The notes: generated from the letters alone by a model not told the origin. A stretch of DNA of 64,000 nt from Aradus depressus (GCA_963662175.1 OY759215.1:31374066-31438065); one strand, 5' to 3'; shown: positions 32,546 to 43,800, counted from the stretch's first letter. Numbers and translations: made by a program.

Positions 32546-33530
32546 CTGACTATATCAATGTAATGAGTTGGCGTCAGCGGTTTTTTTTGTTTCATTGTGC
32601 AGCCTAATTCATAGAGTGACTTTCTTATACACAATAATACCAGTTTGAAATGATTTTGAGAGGGGGAGAGAGAGGGATCTATAAGCGTGGTTGGTATAAG
32701 AAAGTCCAGTAATGATCACATCATATATATTTAATTTTTTCTTAATTCTTATCATTTTTCATAAAAACTATTCTATTTAAAATTCATTTTGAAATATTTC
32801 CTAAGGAAGTATATTATTTTTCAGTGTTTGAGTCGCTAAAAATTTTGTCATATTGATCCTATCTCAAATCTTAGGACATACAAGGGATTGGAAATTTAAT
32901 AAGGAACATTTGAGGTACGATAAATTTTTCGATAGGACTAACCGTTTTCGAGTAAGTAAAGGAAACATCTACAAATATGTGTTTCAAAACTACATTTCAG
33001 GACTTTTTCGGTATGTTCCTCGAAAACTGGAAGACCTGCGAAAAATCGTATTTCATATAAAATATGTATTCCAGTTTTCTCTACAACTATTACTTGACAA
33101 GATTTTTGATTAGGTCATAAACATAAGCGGTGTCTAGTAAAATGTACTTAGGCCCCGAAGTAAATTGGTCTCAATTTTTGTCCGATTTTGGCCAAATTCT
33201 AATCAGATCTAAGTTAGCGCATGTGACCCCTTCATTCCAAATTTCAAGTTTATAGCTACAATCGTTTTTGCGGTAGAGCGCTCACAACTTTCCAATCACA
33301 TATACAGACAGCCAGATATCATCACGACAATGATCAAAACGTATTCAGGGGACCTTAAAACGTGAAATTCCGTTGAAATCACGATCTCGGATTTTCGCAC
33401 GATTGTAATAATATTATAAATCGCGGTGGAAACCTTTTTCAAAAGTGTTAAAAAATGTGAAACCGTCGAAAGTTGGACTTTGTCTGGTAATGCATAATGT
33501 AGTTCGTACACCGATCTGTAATGACACGTA
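32546..33530 (+). repeat. Family E repeat, near full length
   Basis: The most complete copy (about 1 kb): 'gttggcgtcagcggtttttt', 'gcgtggttggtataagaaag', 'tttttcgataggactaaccg', 'tctacaactattacttgaca', 'gtagagcgctcacaactttc', 'atcacgatctcggattttcg' and 'cacgattgtaataatatt'. No ORF and no clear TIR. Confidence 0.75.
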
Positions 33531-33865
33531 TGTCCACAGTGTCGTCATTAGTGAAAACTTATTTTAATAATTTCCTTTCCTCACGAAAATATTTTTTGGT
33601 GACAGGCAAGATTGTCATCTACCAAATGCCCAAAATCGTCAGTTGATGTGGACATTTTAACTCTTGAAATTATCATGAAGATTAGAGTTCAATTTAAAAT
33701 TTCTCCAGAATATGATAGCAAGTGAGTTGTCGGGTCAAAATTAGACCACGTAGTTTTACAGACTAAGATCGTTCGTCTCTTTTAACCTCATAATCAAAAC
33801 ATATTGTAAACGCATGAAATGATTCAAAAGAATGTAAAATGCTTTTTAGTCAGATAGTTATTATG

Positions 33866-34196
33866 AATCATGCCCGGGCTTTAACTATGAGGTCATATCG
33901 CCTACTACCAGAGCGCTCTTTCGTCACTCTGGTGGACATTAGCCCGACTCTACTGTGGGAGTCCTAAATTTTGCCTAGCCTAAATTTGTATTTACCTAGG
34001 GCAGGGGTCTTTAACCGAGTACCTGACATTGTACAGGCTCGGGACCATCGCTTATTAACGTCCCATCCAAAGGACGGCGTGCTTAAGTTTATTTTACCTC
34101 CCAGATAAAATAAACTAATGGCCTCGGTCGGGTTTCGGACCCACGATCTTGTGCTCAGAAGGCAAGCACGCATACCACTGAGCTACTGGTAGCAAA
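33866..34196 (-). mobile_element. SINE-A, full length with tRNA-like head
   Basis: Read on the minus strand the head is 'tagctcagtggtatgcgtgc', 'ttgccttctgagcacaagat' and 'cgtgggtccgaaaccc', covering the A box and an eroded B box. The body follows, ending 'agttaaagcccgggcatgat'. It is one of the two best copies. Confidence 0.85.
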
Positions 34197-34407
34197 GAGC
34201 TATTTCACGAAATGTATCTACTTAACAAACTGCAGCATTAGCTATTTATCTTTTTTCCATAGTTATTTGGAAGTGCACCAATGCACGTGGTACCTAGGTA
34301 CATACGTAATGGCCTATAGAGCCAGCTGGCGAGTCTCCATCCTGAGCTATAGGTCTATGATACTTCTTCAGTCCTCTGATTGGTTCTGGTTCTTATAATA
34401 AACAAAA

Positions 34408-34690
34408 AAAGTCGCCGGTGAATCACCGGCAGTGTACCTCCCCAGAACGAATTAATTAATTAACTTTTCGCTACTCCTCCAAAACCAGTTGTCCGTTTGC
34501 GATAATAATCAATCGTTGACTTGCATCGAGATTTTTAAATCTTGAGCCCCTTCTGATCCCTTCGGCCGATTTCGCTGAAAATAAATGTCATAGTTATGGA
34601 GATTTGAATTTACATATGAAATTTTTTGTTGATACTTTCATTACAACATGGCAGTTATTAAAGTTGTTATACTAAACCTCCCCCCTCCCC
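34408..34690 (-). repeat. Family P repeat
   Basis: 'gtcgccggtgaatcaccggc' and 'agtgtacctccccagaacga' are the inverted 3' end; it runs to 'tacaacatggcagttattaa'. The hairpin 'gccggtgaatcaccggc' is intact here. Confidence 0.75.
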
Positions 34691-34699
34691 CCCCCCCCC

Positions 34700-35125
34700 C
34701 CATCTTTTGGCCGATTTGACTGGTAGTCAATAATGTCATCCTTACAGGATTCTGGATAAATTTCGTGTGGATACTGATGTAATTGTATCATTTTTAAAAA
34801 GTTGGGTTTAACCTTACAATTTCTGTTATGCCCATAAACTGCAAATACATATGTATATGGTTTTGAAAAGTTAAGGGGAAGGGGGGAGTTTAAAAAAATA
34901 ATCCAAGTCAAATATTAGAAAGTTATTAGAAAAAAAAAAGTATCAGAAGGTTTTCATGTACATTCTTTCAAAATGTGACTCTTAATAAACTCCGTTTAAG
35001 TGGAAAAAAAATTTAGTATTCAGTGATAAAATTAATTTATTGAATTACTAGTGAATATTAAATTAAAAATTTAAAAAAAAAAAAAATCTTTAAAAGAGTG
35101 GGGGGGGGGGCTTGGTCTTATAAAC
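34700..35125. other. Partial family P-like and AT-rich sequence
   Basis: A 16-C run (about 34685-34700) and a 10-G run (about 35101-35110) flank the block; 'tggccgatttgactggtagt' is P-derived. Otherwise unassigned. Confidence 0.35.
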
Positions 35126-35129
35126 ATTT

Positions 35130-35392
35130 GAGCTCAAACCAAGTCTCTAGCTATAATAGAGGCCGAGATCCCTACACAGGCTCTGATGAAACCTGAATAT
35201 CTTGGAGACGGCATACCCGATTTCCACCTAACATGGCTAAGAACTATCTCGCAAATATCAGCTTTTGAAATAAAAAAAATCAGCTTTGAAATCGGTTCAG
35301 CCGTCTTGGAGCTACGATGCCACAGACACATACACACACACAAAGGCTTCAAACTAACACCCCTCTTTTTGCGTCGGGGGTTAAACATCAAG
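35130..35392 (+). mobile_element. LINE 3' end of a type common in arthropods
   Basis: 'aaatcggttcagccgtcttg', 'gagctacgatgccacagaca' and 'cccctctttttgcgtcgggg' then 'gttaa'. This phrase set is recurrent in arthropod genomes and, from memory, belongs to RTE-type or related retrotransposon 3' regions; the assignment is uncertain. Confidence 0.5.
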
Positions 35393-36028
35393 GTGGGTGA
35401 AATATGTTCAAAAATATGTAAAATAAATAAAAATTATTTAAATTTATTCAGAATATCATAAAACATTTATAGATAGCTCGTGAAAGGCAATATTAACTAA
35501 GGAAAAATTATGTAAATACATATAAATTCCCTAGTTATGATTATATGTATGTTATTCAATTTTTTTTCAGCATTTGTTTCTAATTTTATAAACTAAATGA
35601 TGATGGGATGAGACCTCTTGTTTTCATTGAACTGTCTTTTTACAAATAAAAATAAATGACATCCATGTTTTTAAGTTTATTAAATCCCCTGTTTGTGTTT
35701 GAAGCTATAGAACATTTTTTAAAGTTATCCTCATGCATATTAACGTTATTTAGTCCACTTTGGGTTAACTAAGTTTTATTTGGTCCCTTATCATGTTTTT
35801 GTTATTCTTGAAATGTATCACAAAAAATATAATAACAAACATTAATTATATTTGTTTATAAATCATTTGTTCATTCAAAATAAATGTATCCTCTTTTAAT
35901 GTATTAGTTTGTTATTTATTTTTATTATCGGTTTTTCTTTAAAACGTTTGACTCATCTTATATTCCGTTTGCAGACACTGTGAAACAACACTGAGTCACA
36001 GGTAGAAACCGTTTCTTTTTATAGTTAG
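35393..36028. other. Unassigned AT-rich sequence
   Basis: No gene or repeat recognised. Confidence 0.4.
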
Positions 36029-36030
36029 AT

Positions 36031-36215
36031 ATTGTGACTCATGCCCGGGCTTTAACTACAAGGTCATATCGCCTTTTATTTAGTTACTCGTTGAAGACCT
36101 TTACCATAGACGAATAATAATTTGGGATTCATGTGTACTAGAGCGATGAAGGATGGCTCTGATAGTAGGCGATATGACGTCGTAGTTAAAGCCCGGGCAT
36201 GAGTCACGCTATTAC
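36031..36215. mobile_element. Two SINE-A tails head-to-head (hairpin)
   Basis: 'tgactcatgcccgggcttta' then 'actacaaggtcatatcgcc' (minus) is followed within 90 bases by 'ggcgatatgacgtcgtagtt' then 'aaagcccgggcatgagtcac' (plus). The two form a 40-base inverted repeat. Confidence 0.75.
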
Positions 36216-36396
36216 TAACTAGAATAATAACATACGTGTAGCATTGAGCAGGTTGGCCAATAAGAGAGTAACATCACATTTATATTTTTCCCTTCTTTAT
36301 GTGTTTAGTAGGCAATAACACGGTCTGCTTTAGCAGCTGTCCTATAACACGACCCTGCCAGGGAAATTTACAATATTTTTTGCCAATTCTGGGGCG

Positions 36397-36397
<1 letters not shown>

Positions 36398-36430
<33 letters not shown>
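36398..36430. repeat. Poly-T run
   Basis: More than 30 consecutive T, possibly the reverse-strand tail of an unrecognised retroposon. Confidence 0.7.
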
Positions 36431-36431
<1 letters not shown>

Positions 36432-36544
36432 ACTCTGTAGTAGTGGTATGATGTAGTAGGTATTACATTTTTTTTTATCATTAAATTGTGTTCAAAATTT
36501 CTCTACATACGATCTTGTGTCAGTCCAAAGCAATCACCAGCAGG

Positions 36545-36842
36545 TCCTCGCACAATAAATGACATGTTTTCATTATTAATTCCCCAGTGAAACCAGAACC
36601 CTCCAACACCGACGCCTATTGATTCTCAGCCAAATCGACCAAAGGGGGGGATTAGGGGGAAGGCTTAACACAAAAACTCTAATAATTGTCGATAGAATGA
36701 ATTTATCGACACAACTTGTTTAGTATGAGGACTGAGAAGTCCCTGTGTAGGTGAACTATTATTGTTTAAATTAAAGCGAAAATTTACTTGATTAATTCGT
36801 GCTGGGGAAGTACATTGCCTGCGATTCACTAACAACTATTTT
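36545..36842 (+). repeat. Family P repeat
   Basis: 'gattctcagccaaatcgacc', 'gcttaacacaaaaactctaa' and the 3' end 'gaagtacattgcctgcgatt' with 'cactaacaac'. Confidence 0.7.
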
Positions 36843-36854
36843 CAATTATTAACC

Positions 36855-37535
36855 CAGTTACACCAGCTATGCGAAGTATAGGGGAAGTTATGTAATCAGT
36901 CAGAAATTTGATGCAAATTTTTCAATGAAATGTTTTTCGACCTCCTGATTCCAAAAATATAAAAAACAATTCTATATGTCAATGTGTCTGTGAACATGAT
37001 AACTCCCCAAAGAATAAATTTATACGATTATTATATATTTATACGATACACGATATTGTATATCTATTACCAAAACCCTCTTAGGACGATACTTTTGATT
37101 TTCAGCCATTTGGTCAATGAGATGGGGGGGAGGAGGGATTGAGGGGAGGCTTAACACAAAAAACTGTAATAACTGCCGTTATAATGGATGTACCAACACC
37201 AAATTTCACATGTAAATTCAAAGCCCTCTTATGGAGGGCTCAACTCAAAATACCAGATTATTGCTGATGTAAGTAATGAATGTATCGACATGCAATTTCA
37301 TATTTAAATTCAAAACTCCATAAGGATGTCACCTATAAATGTTCCGCGAACTCGGTCGAAGGCATGGGAAGATCAGAGAAGGGGGATTGACTCAAATACC
37401 CTAATAACTGCCGATGTAATGAATGTATCAAGACAAAATTTAGTATAAGGACTCAGAAAACTATGTCAAATATTGAGTGTTAATCCAAACGGTCGATTGA
37501 TTTTGGAGGGTGAGCTATTAATTTTTTGCAACGAC
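36855..37535 (+). repeat. Family P repeat, full length
   Basis: 5' end 'accagctatgcgaagtatag' then 'gggaagttatgtaatc'; four internal sub-repeats; 3' part 'caaacggtcgattgattttg'. It lies head-to-tail after the preceding copy. Confidence 0.75.
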
Positions 37536-37627
37536 GTTTCAAATTTATTTATAGGTGGCACCGCATGTTTCGGAAGTTGATAATATCCTTAAAAAAAAAA
37601 AATTCAGTTTTTATTATGAATTAACAA

Positions 37628-37633
37628 TTTATT
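37628..37633 (-). terminator. Candidate polyadenylation signal of secreted-protein gene
   Basis: AATAAA on the minus strand only 9 bases past the stop; a second lies at 37610-37615. The second is at a more plausible distance. Confidence 0.4.
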
Positions 37634-37641
37634 TGTCATTT

Positions 37642-37941
37642 TCATAACAAGGATAGCAAGTGTGAAAGTATGGGGTTCTTGGAGTGGTGCTGTTTACTTT
37701 GACAGAACTGTCGAGTGAGTTGACTATTGAGTGAGGGTCGGAGGTGGTCCAGGTACTGATTAATGGAGGGGAGGATCTTGGTCTGAAGATCCTGGGTTAC
37801 GTTCATCCCGTCGTAGTTGGCCAGGGTGGAGTAGAGGATGGCACTGTCCACCAGGTCGAGGCTCAGTAGGTCCAAGTTGGCTCTGCACGTGTGGGGGGTG
37901 ATCTCAGACGAGGCAACCACCCGCACAGAGTTGCGCCCTAC
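37642..37941 (-). CDS. Secreted protein gene, exon 2
   Basis: Starts VGRNSVRVVASSEITPHTCR, contains NYDGMNVTQDLQ and ends with a His/Ser/Leu-rich tail. The acceptor could also be the later 'ggtag', but only the 'gaag' acceptor keeps frame with exon 1. Confidence 0.65.
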   Translation of the reverse strand, partial: VGRNSVRVVASSEITPHTCRANLDLLSLDLVDSAILYSTLANYDGMNVTQDLQTKILPSINQYLDHLRPSLNSQLTRQFCQSKQHHSKNPILSHLLSLL

Positions 37942-40500
37942 CTTCCGACAGTTATAAAGCAAAAAAGAAATATATGTGATGTGGCCTTAACAGGACTTTC
38001 TTATACCAACCACTTTTTTACACAACCCCCTCTTCCTCCTTCTCCCCCTCTCAAAACGTATATAGAAAGTAATGTGTTGTAGTAATCAGTTTTCTTTGTT
38101 TTAATGTACATTGTAATTCTGAAAGTGACTTACTTATACCAAGTAAATCCAATATGAAAGAATTTGAAAAGGCGGAGAAGGAAGAAAAGTGACCTGTGAA
38201 AAAGTGGTTGATATAAGAAAGCCCTATTATAGCCACATCATGTATAATTTATTTTCATTTTTTTTTTTTTTTTTAACTGTTAATAATAAAAATGCATTTT
38301 AAAATTTGTTATTATACGTTAGAATTTTCACATTTATTATAAATATTTCTGTATGTATTGGTCCTATCTCAAATCTATTTTCAAACCAAACGGATAATCG
38401 AAAGATTTTTTAATCGGGGTCATTAAGTAAGTTTTTTTTATTAATGTATTCTATCCAGTGGCAGATTTAGGGAAAAAGGTCAGCAAGCGCTCTCCGGGGC
38501 CCCGTACTTATTTCAAAGGACATACAATTTGAATTTGTTTTATCACAGTCTTTATATATGATATGGAAAAAAATATATGTTTGATTGTAAAATACATTTA
38601 TTTCATTGATTTAAAAAACAAAGCTAACATTTTGTTTGTCTACAAGATAGCAATGAGATCTTTAAGACATTTTTAATCCTCTTCTTGCTTTTCGCTCAGC
38701 AAATAATTCAATTGTGGTAATCAAGTCAATTTGGTTGGCAACATTTCGTTCTACGTAGAGAATACTGTAATCGTCTAGTGTTTCTCCAGTCATTGCAGTA
38801 GGTCGAACATCTTTGATTTTCTTTAATGAACTCATTCCTCGTTCGGAGTAATATACAGAGTAAAAAATACTCAGCGACTGAGTTTAAATAGTCTAAAACG
38901 TTTAAAGTATCATTTGGTGAGAGGGGCCCGTGGGGCAATTGATCAGGGGGCTTAATGGCTGACCTGCTAAATCCGCCACTGATTCTATCCCTTAGTGCAG
39001 GGATGAGAGAACGATGGCCGAAAGGCTTAATGTGGCCCGCGGATAGTTTTAAAAGCGGAAAAATTGACAACCTTTTTTTTTTTCCATTAGTTAATTTTAT
39101 TGGGAATAAAGAATCAGTATTATTATTAATCAGTGTAAAGGTTATATTAAAATGAAATTTTTTATTTTTTTCTTGTCCTGATTTACCGCAACTATTGGCC
39201 ATAAAATTAAAAATTGATTTAATTAATTCCCTTTCCCCGGCCGATGTTAAAAATGCCCAGTCTTAAAATTAATTTCAGGCTCTCGGAACCAGCAGTTCAT
39301 TCATAAAATATTTTCTTATTAAATCTCAAACCTCGATCGCTTTTATTAGGCTTGTTATAGTGAAACATTTAGTTGTATTTTTATTTTATCTTGGAGGGAA
39401 AATAACCTTAAGGACGTTAAGCCATGGTCCAGAGCCTATACGATGTCAGGTACTCGTTAAAGACCCCCTGACCTAGGTGAATAAAAATTTAGGGTAGGTA
39501 AAATTTATGACTCTCGTAGTAGATTCGGGCTCATGTCCACCAGAGATGAAAGAGCGCTCTGGAAGTAGGCGATATGACCTAGTAGTTAATGCCTGGGCAA
39601 GAATCACAATAACAACTAAAGTATAACGTATGTATAGGTTGCATTCAACTAAATAAATTGAAAGTGCAGTATCTTAAAATTAATTGCTGGCTCTACCATA
39701 AAATATATTCGCTTATTAAATCTGAATCCTCGAACGCTTTTATTAGGCTGATGAATAGACGAACTCAAGATTGCGGTTTCGAAAACCAGCCGAGTCATAA
39801 TAACTAACTGATTATAGTGAAAAATGTCATTTTCTTTCTATTTTTTATCTCTGTCATTTCATTATTTCAACTTCTGTTAAAAACTCATGATGTATTTTCA
39901 TGAGATTGAAATAAAACATTTTTATCAACAATCCTGAACTAGAATGGCACTATTTTGAAAACTATTTTTAAGACATCTCATCGCATCGACAGCGTATCTT
40001 AAGCACCAACAGTAAATTAATCGAATAAAATGGCAAATAGGTGTTACGTGTAAAATTTAAGCTTTTGAAACGGAAGACACAGCGCTCCAGTCTTATCAAG
40101 CTATAGTACTGTAATTTTCAATAAAAGTGTATAAAAATTGTAAATATACCTTGAGGAGAGACGTCATCTGATCAGGGCCCAGTGTGAGCTGTGGTATGAC
40201 CAGACAGAGCATACTGAGACCAAGCCTATACTCTATGGTGGACTGGCCCTCTCTAATGCTCGCACTGCAATTGCCCGTCCGGATCACTGAGTCGAGTGCC
40301 AGGAGAGTGCCTCCAGTGTGTGAACCACCCTCCCATGTCCAACCCTTGAACTCCCGCGAGTAGCTCTTCCTCTTCAGCTGGTGTCTGTTGAAGGGGACCA
40401 GGTTTCTGTCCACTGCTTCGTTGATATCCAACTCCATGCCTACTACAGCTGTTAGTCCAACCACTGACCATAGGCACATTCCAGTCACTATGGAACACAT
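37642..40500 (-). CDS. Secreted 216-residue protein, possible Group-7-allergen/JHBP superfamily
   Basis: Two exons: 40500-40150 (117 codons; donor AAG|gtatat) and 37941-37642 (99 codons and stop; acceptor 'gtcggaag', phase 0). A hydrophobic start (MCSIVTGMCLWSVVGLTAVV) predicts a signal peptide. The body has EAVDRN, a WEGGSHTGGTLLALDS segment, RTGNCSASIREGQSTIEYRL, LGLSML, and in exon 2 two cysteine-bearing stretches and NYDGMNVTQ. 'LxSxxRTGxCxxxxxxGxxxxxxxLGLxxL' resembles insect lipid-binding proteins related to mite allergen 7 and juvenile-hormone-binding proteins, but this is family resemblance from memory, not proof. The intron carries a hAT element and a SINE-A. The gene lies antisense within the presumed RBM24-like intron. 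Confidence 0.65.
37965..38445. repeat. Family E repeat pieces
   Basis: An inverted piece 'atgtggccttaacaggactt', 'tcttataccaaccac' (about 37978-38013) is followed by a forward piece 'gtggttgatataagaaagcc' and 'cacatcatgtataatttatt' (about 38202-38260). The inverted and forward pieces together form an imperfect hairpin. Confidence 0.65.
38456..38981 (-). mobile_element. 526-bp hAT element with 8-bp target duplication
   Basis: The ends 'cagtggcagatttaggg' and, inverted, 'cagtggcggatttagca' are TIRs. Both are flanked by the exact 8-bp duplication ATTCTATC (38448-38455 and 38982-38989), the hAT hallmark. On the minus strand the interior reads KKIKDVRPTAMTGETLDDYS, ILYVERNVANQIDLI, FAERKARRG: the C-terminal dimerisation region of zinc-finger-MYM-type hAT transposases. 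An internally deleted, non-autonomous copy. Confidence 0.88.
38998..39250 (+). mobile_element. Possible second hAT end
   Basis: 'cagggatgagagaacgatgg' then 'ccgaaaggcttaatgtggcc' resembles the CAGGGGTGGGCAAACT...GGCCGCGG opening of many hAT elements. The opposite end was not found. Confidence 0.3.
39385..39615 (+). mobile_element. SINE-A copy
   Basis: 'cttggagggaaaataacctt', 'gatgtcaggtactcgttaaa' and 'gaaagagcgctctggaagta', tail 'gcctgggcaagaatcaca'. The head is missing. It lies in the intron of the secreted-protein gene. Confidence 0.78.
40150..40500 (-). CDS. Secreted protein gene, exon 1 with signal peptide
   Basis: Opens at ATG (40500-40498) and carries the signal peptide and 117 codons. 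The base composition is clearly less AT-rich than the flanks. A further frame (40253-40507) is a shadow. Confidence 0.68.
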
Positions 40501-40827
40501 GTTTCACTTCCAGGTTTTTCGGTCCTATTTCCTACATTTTAAATAATTATATTATTCACGATTAATACTAATTGAAAAAAACACTTTGAATTTTTTTATA
40601 AGTATATTTTGATGGATTAGGACAGCTGATTCTCGTATATTTTGAAATATTCACTGTGTCTAAATTTCTAACCTTTTTCTACAAAAACTAATTTAATTGA
40701 AAATAAGCCATTCTCAGTTAATTCAAATTCTTAGCAACTAAAACCTGCATTCATAAGAGTTTACCTTATGCATCTACATGGGGAGTTTACCCTTAACCAT
40801 TTATGATTATTATTTAGTTAGTTTATT

Positions 40828-41235
40828 ATATGCTCAGGCTTTTAACTACGAGGTCATATCGCCTACTACTAGAAAGCTCTTTCGTCGTTCTGATGGGCAT
40901 GAACCCGACTCTACTATTAATTAGTCCTAAATGCTTTTTTTTTAAATAATTTGTTTGTGGCCAAATGTTGCCTACCAGAGCGCTCTTTTTTCGGTTTGGT
41001 GAAGATGAGCCCGACTCTACTGTGGGAGCACTAAATGCTGCCTTTATTCACCTAGGTTAGGGTTCTTTAACGAGTACCTGACATAGGCTCGGGATCATCG
41101 ATTATCGTTCCAACCGAAGGACGGCATGCTCAAGAGTTTTACCTCCCAGATAAAAAGGATATAAAGACATCGGCCTGGTTTTTAACCCGCGATCTTGAAA
41201 TCAGTAGGCGAGCATGCTCTGTTTATGTAGTAGGT
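40828..41235 (-). mobile_element. SINE-A copy with internal duplication
   Basis: The block containing the 'agagcgctctttcgtcactc' analogue and 'gagcccgactctactgtggg' occurs twice in tandem (about 40867-40930 and 40974-41035), separated by 'ttttttttaaataatttgtt'. The tRNA-like head lies at the right end. Confidence 0.75.
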
Positions 41236-41383
41236 TCATGTATTCATTGGAAGGGTTCTATAACATTTACCTATCTACACTTACGTCAAAACTCGCCCTA
41301 GGGAGGCCCTTAGGTTTTTCATGTGGAAGGTAAAAACGCCTTGAACATGCTTCCTTTCTGATGAAAAGTTCCGCAATGGTGGA

Positions 41384-41530
41384 GTCTGTGCGTTAGGTAC
41401 TCTTTAAAGGGCCCTCCCTTGGAAACTAAACCTACGTAGGATTTCCAAAGTAAAGTAGGGCTCATAGTAGGGCTCTGGTAGTAGGCGAAATGAGCTCGCA
41501 GTTATAGCCCGGGCATGAATCACAAAATAT
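41384..41530 (+). mobile_element. SINE-A fragment
   Basis: 'gttaggtactctttaaaggg', 'gggctctggtagtaggcgaa' and 'tagcccgggcatgaatcaca'. Confidence 0.7.
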
Positions 41531-41869
41531 AACAAGTTTCTTGTCCACTGTGCTATAGGCCTTGGAGTACATGTCCTCCAACCATCTCTTTCTCGGCCTT
41601 CCATCGCTTTACATCTTCAGAGTTGATTGAAGACAAGACCCATTTTAAAGTGGTACATCGACAATTGTTCTTAAACTTTGGATTGAAAAGACCGGATACG
41701 CTTCATGTTAGATGGCTTGAACTCTAGACTTCAAGTCCGTATGTCCATGTAGGTCTTATTATTGTCTTATAATACAACAGATAATCTGGATTTTCTGTTT
41801 AGCAACCGATAGAGCTGCCGACCGAACCATCGGTTCGGTTTTTCCCAGTCGTATATGGGGAATCCACGT

Positions 41870-42300
41870 CAGTCTTCAGTCTAGAAGGCGAACTTGACTC
41901 GGAGACAAGAATCGGAATATAGTTGAAAAATCTCCCTCCAAAACCAACCAACCGTTTGTGCTAAAACTCAATCTTTGATTTACAGAGTGGCTTCCGATTC
42001 CTCATGCCAAATTTTGTGTCGATACATTCATTACTTCGGCAGTTATTGGTATTTTTGCGTTGAGCCCCTCTCTTTCAGCTGAATCCGCTGAAAATCAATA
42101 GGTGTCGGTCCTTAGAGGGTTCTGGTTACACATATAAAATTTCGTTTCAATACATTCTTTCTAATGTGTTCAGAAGACAGTGTTCAGACAAACAGAACAT
42201 TTTTTTAATTTTTTTTCATTTTTGGAATCTAAGGTCGGAAAATATGAAACTCCACATGGAATTTTTGATAACTTCCCCTAAACTTCGTAAAGACCCAGTC
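41870..42300 (-). repeat. Family P repeat
   Basis: 'ctccaaaaccaaccaaccgt', 'gatacattcattacttcggc', 'gaaaatcaataggtgtcggt' and the inverted 5' end 'ataacttcccctaaacttcg' then 'taaagac'. Confidence 0.7.
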
Positions 42301-42689
42301 AAAGAGCTGAGTGAGCGAAGCCTTGCAGTAGCTAAGGATTGGTGGATTTAGCTTGCTAGAGCAGCACGTGGTGCAGCTAACTCCCGGTTATTTTTAGTTG
42401 CACCACCCCCCGCCAGGCTCACTCACATCTCTCCTCTCACTTTTCATATCTCTTACCAACACCGAATTTTTTATAGTTCAAATTTATTTTTGGAAGCTAG
42501 AAAATACGATTTTTTATAACTGTCCATATAAACTAGCGTCTCAAGTCTAACTTCCACCTCCCTTTATTTATATAAACTTTTTTGACATAATCATCCATAC
42601 ATAACAGCTTTCATTTTTCTTTGCGGTGCGACGTTCGTCGTATCTTTCGCTGGACTGCACTCAAATGAAAGTAGGAAAAAAATATATGA

Positions 42690-43215
42690 AAGTAAAGAGT
42701 TGGTGTCAGCGGTTTTCTTTGTTTTATTGTAAAGCGTAATTCTTTCTTATACACAGTAATGTCAGTATGAGAAGGGGGAGGGGGAAGAGAGAGTGATTTG
42801 TAAAAGCGTGGTTGGTATAAAGAAGTTCTGTTATGGTCACATCATAGATATGTTTATATTTATCTTTGGGAGGCTATAGGTCTGTTCGTATCCATCCTAG
42901 GTCGAATCGGAGTATACCAAGAAGACTGGAAATTTTTATAAGGAACATGCTTTGTGTTGGAATGTTTCTATAGAAATTGCAGTTTTCGTCTAAGTGATCT
43001 AAGGAGTAAAAAAAATAGGTTCCGAGTTGTCATTTTAAGAAAATTTTTGGTACATCTCGCAAACTGGATGGCCTTCGAAAAAATATATTATATTTAAAAT
43101 GTGCCTTCCAGTTTTATCTACAACTTGTATGTGAAAAGTTTTGACTAAATAAATAATATACCAGGTAACAGATAAATATATTACTTTTTGGCTGTGTAAG
43201 GTGATTCTGAATTAT
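42690..43215 (+). repeat. Family E repeat
   Basis: 'agttggtgtcagcggttttc', 'aagcgtggttggtataaaga', 'tatggtcacatcatagatat' and 'ttttatctacaacttgtatg'. 5' part only. Confidence 0.7.
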
Positions 43216-43394
43216 TAGTAGATATATATATTTTTTTCTCTGTTTTATTTTTCTCCCAATTTATTTTTTAATCTAAAATATCTAAAAATTTTACAATCAA
43301 TAAAAATAATATCGTATGATGTTCGTCAATAATTTATTACACAAATAATATTTCCCGGCCACAGCCCTTAATTTTTTTCTTATCTAGTAGATGA

Positions 43395-43800
43395 AAAAAC
43401 CTTGAGCACAACATCCCACTTCGGATGGAAAGTTAAGTGAGGGTCCCGAGCCTGTACGATGTCAGGTACTCGCTAAAGACCCCTACTCTATAAACCTGGG
43501 TTTGTTGATTTTTTTCCAGTTGTCTTCTTTTTTTTTTTTTTTGACAGTATTTTGGGCACTTCGTTGATAAGAGGTGAGAAGAAGGGACTTGGAAGTGTCT
43601 CGAAGTATTGTCAAAAATTAAATAAAAAACAAGACATCTCTGGGAAAAATGCCAGAAAAAATCAACATAGCAACATCACAGAGAAGTTTAAGAAACATGT
43701 ATACCTGGGTAAGCAAAATTCATGTCCACCAGAGTGATGAAAGAGCGCTTTGGTAGTGGGCGATATGATCTCGTAGCCCGGGTATGAGTCTTAATAACTA
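43395..43800 (+). mobile_element. SINE-A copy split by a 201-bp insertion
   Basis: The left half ends 'ctataaacctgggt' and the right half resumes 'acctgggtaagcaaaattca', so the SINE is interrupted by 43502-43702, flanked by an 8-bp duplication. Confidence 0.78.
43502..43702. mobile_element. 201-bp insertion with 8-bp target duplication
   Basis: Flanked by ACCTGGGT on both sides (43494-43501, 43703-43710). It contains a 16-T run and no terminal inverted repeat. A 61-codon frame passes through it by chance. Not identified. Confidence 0.65.
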
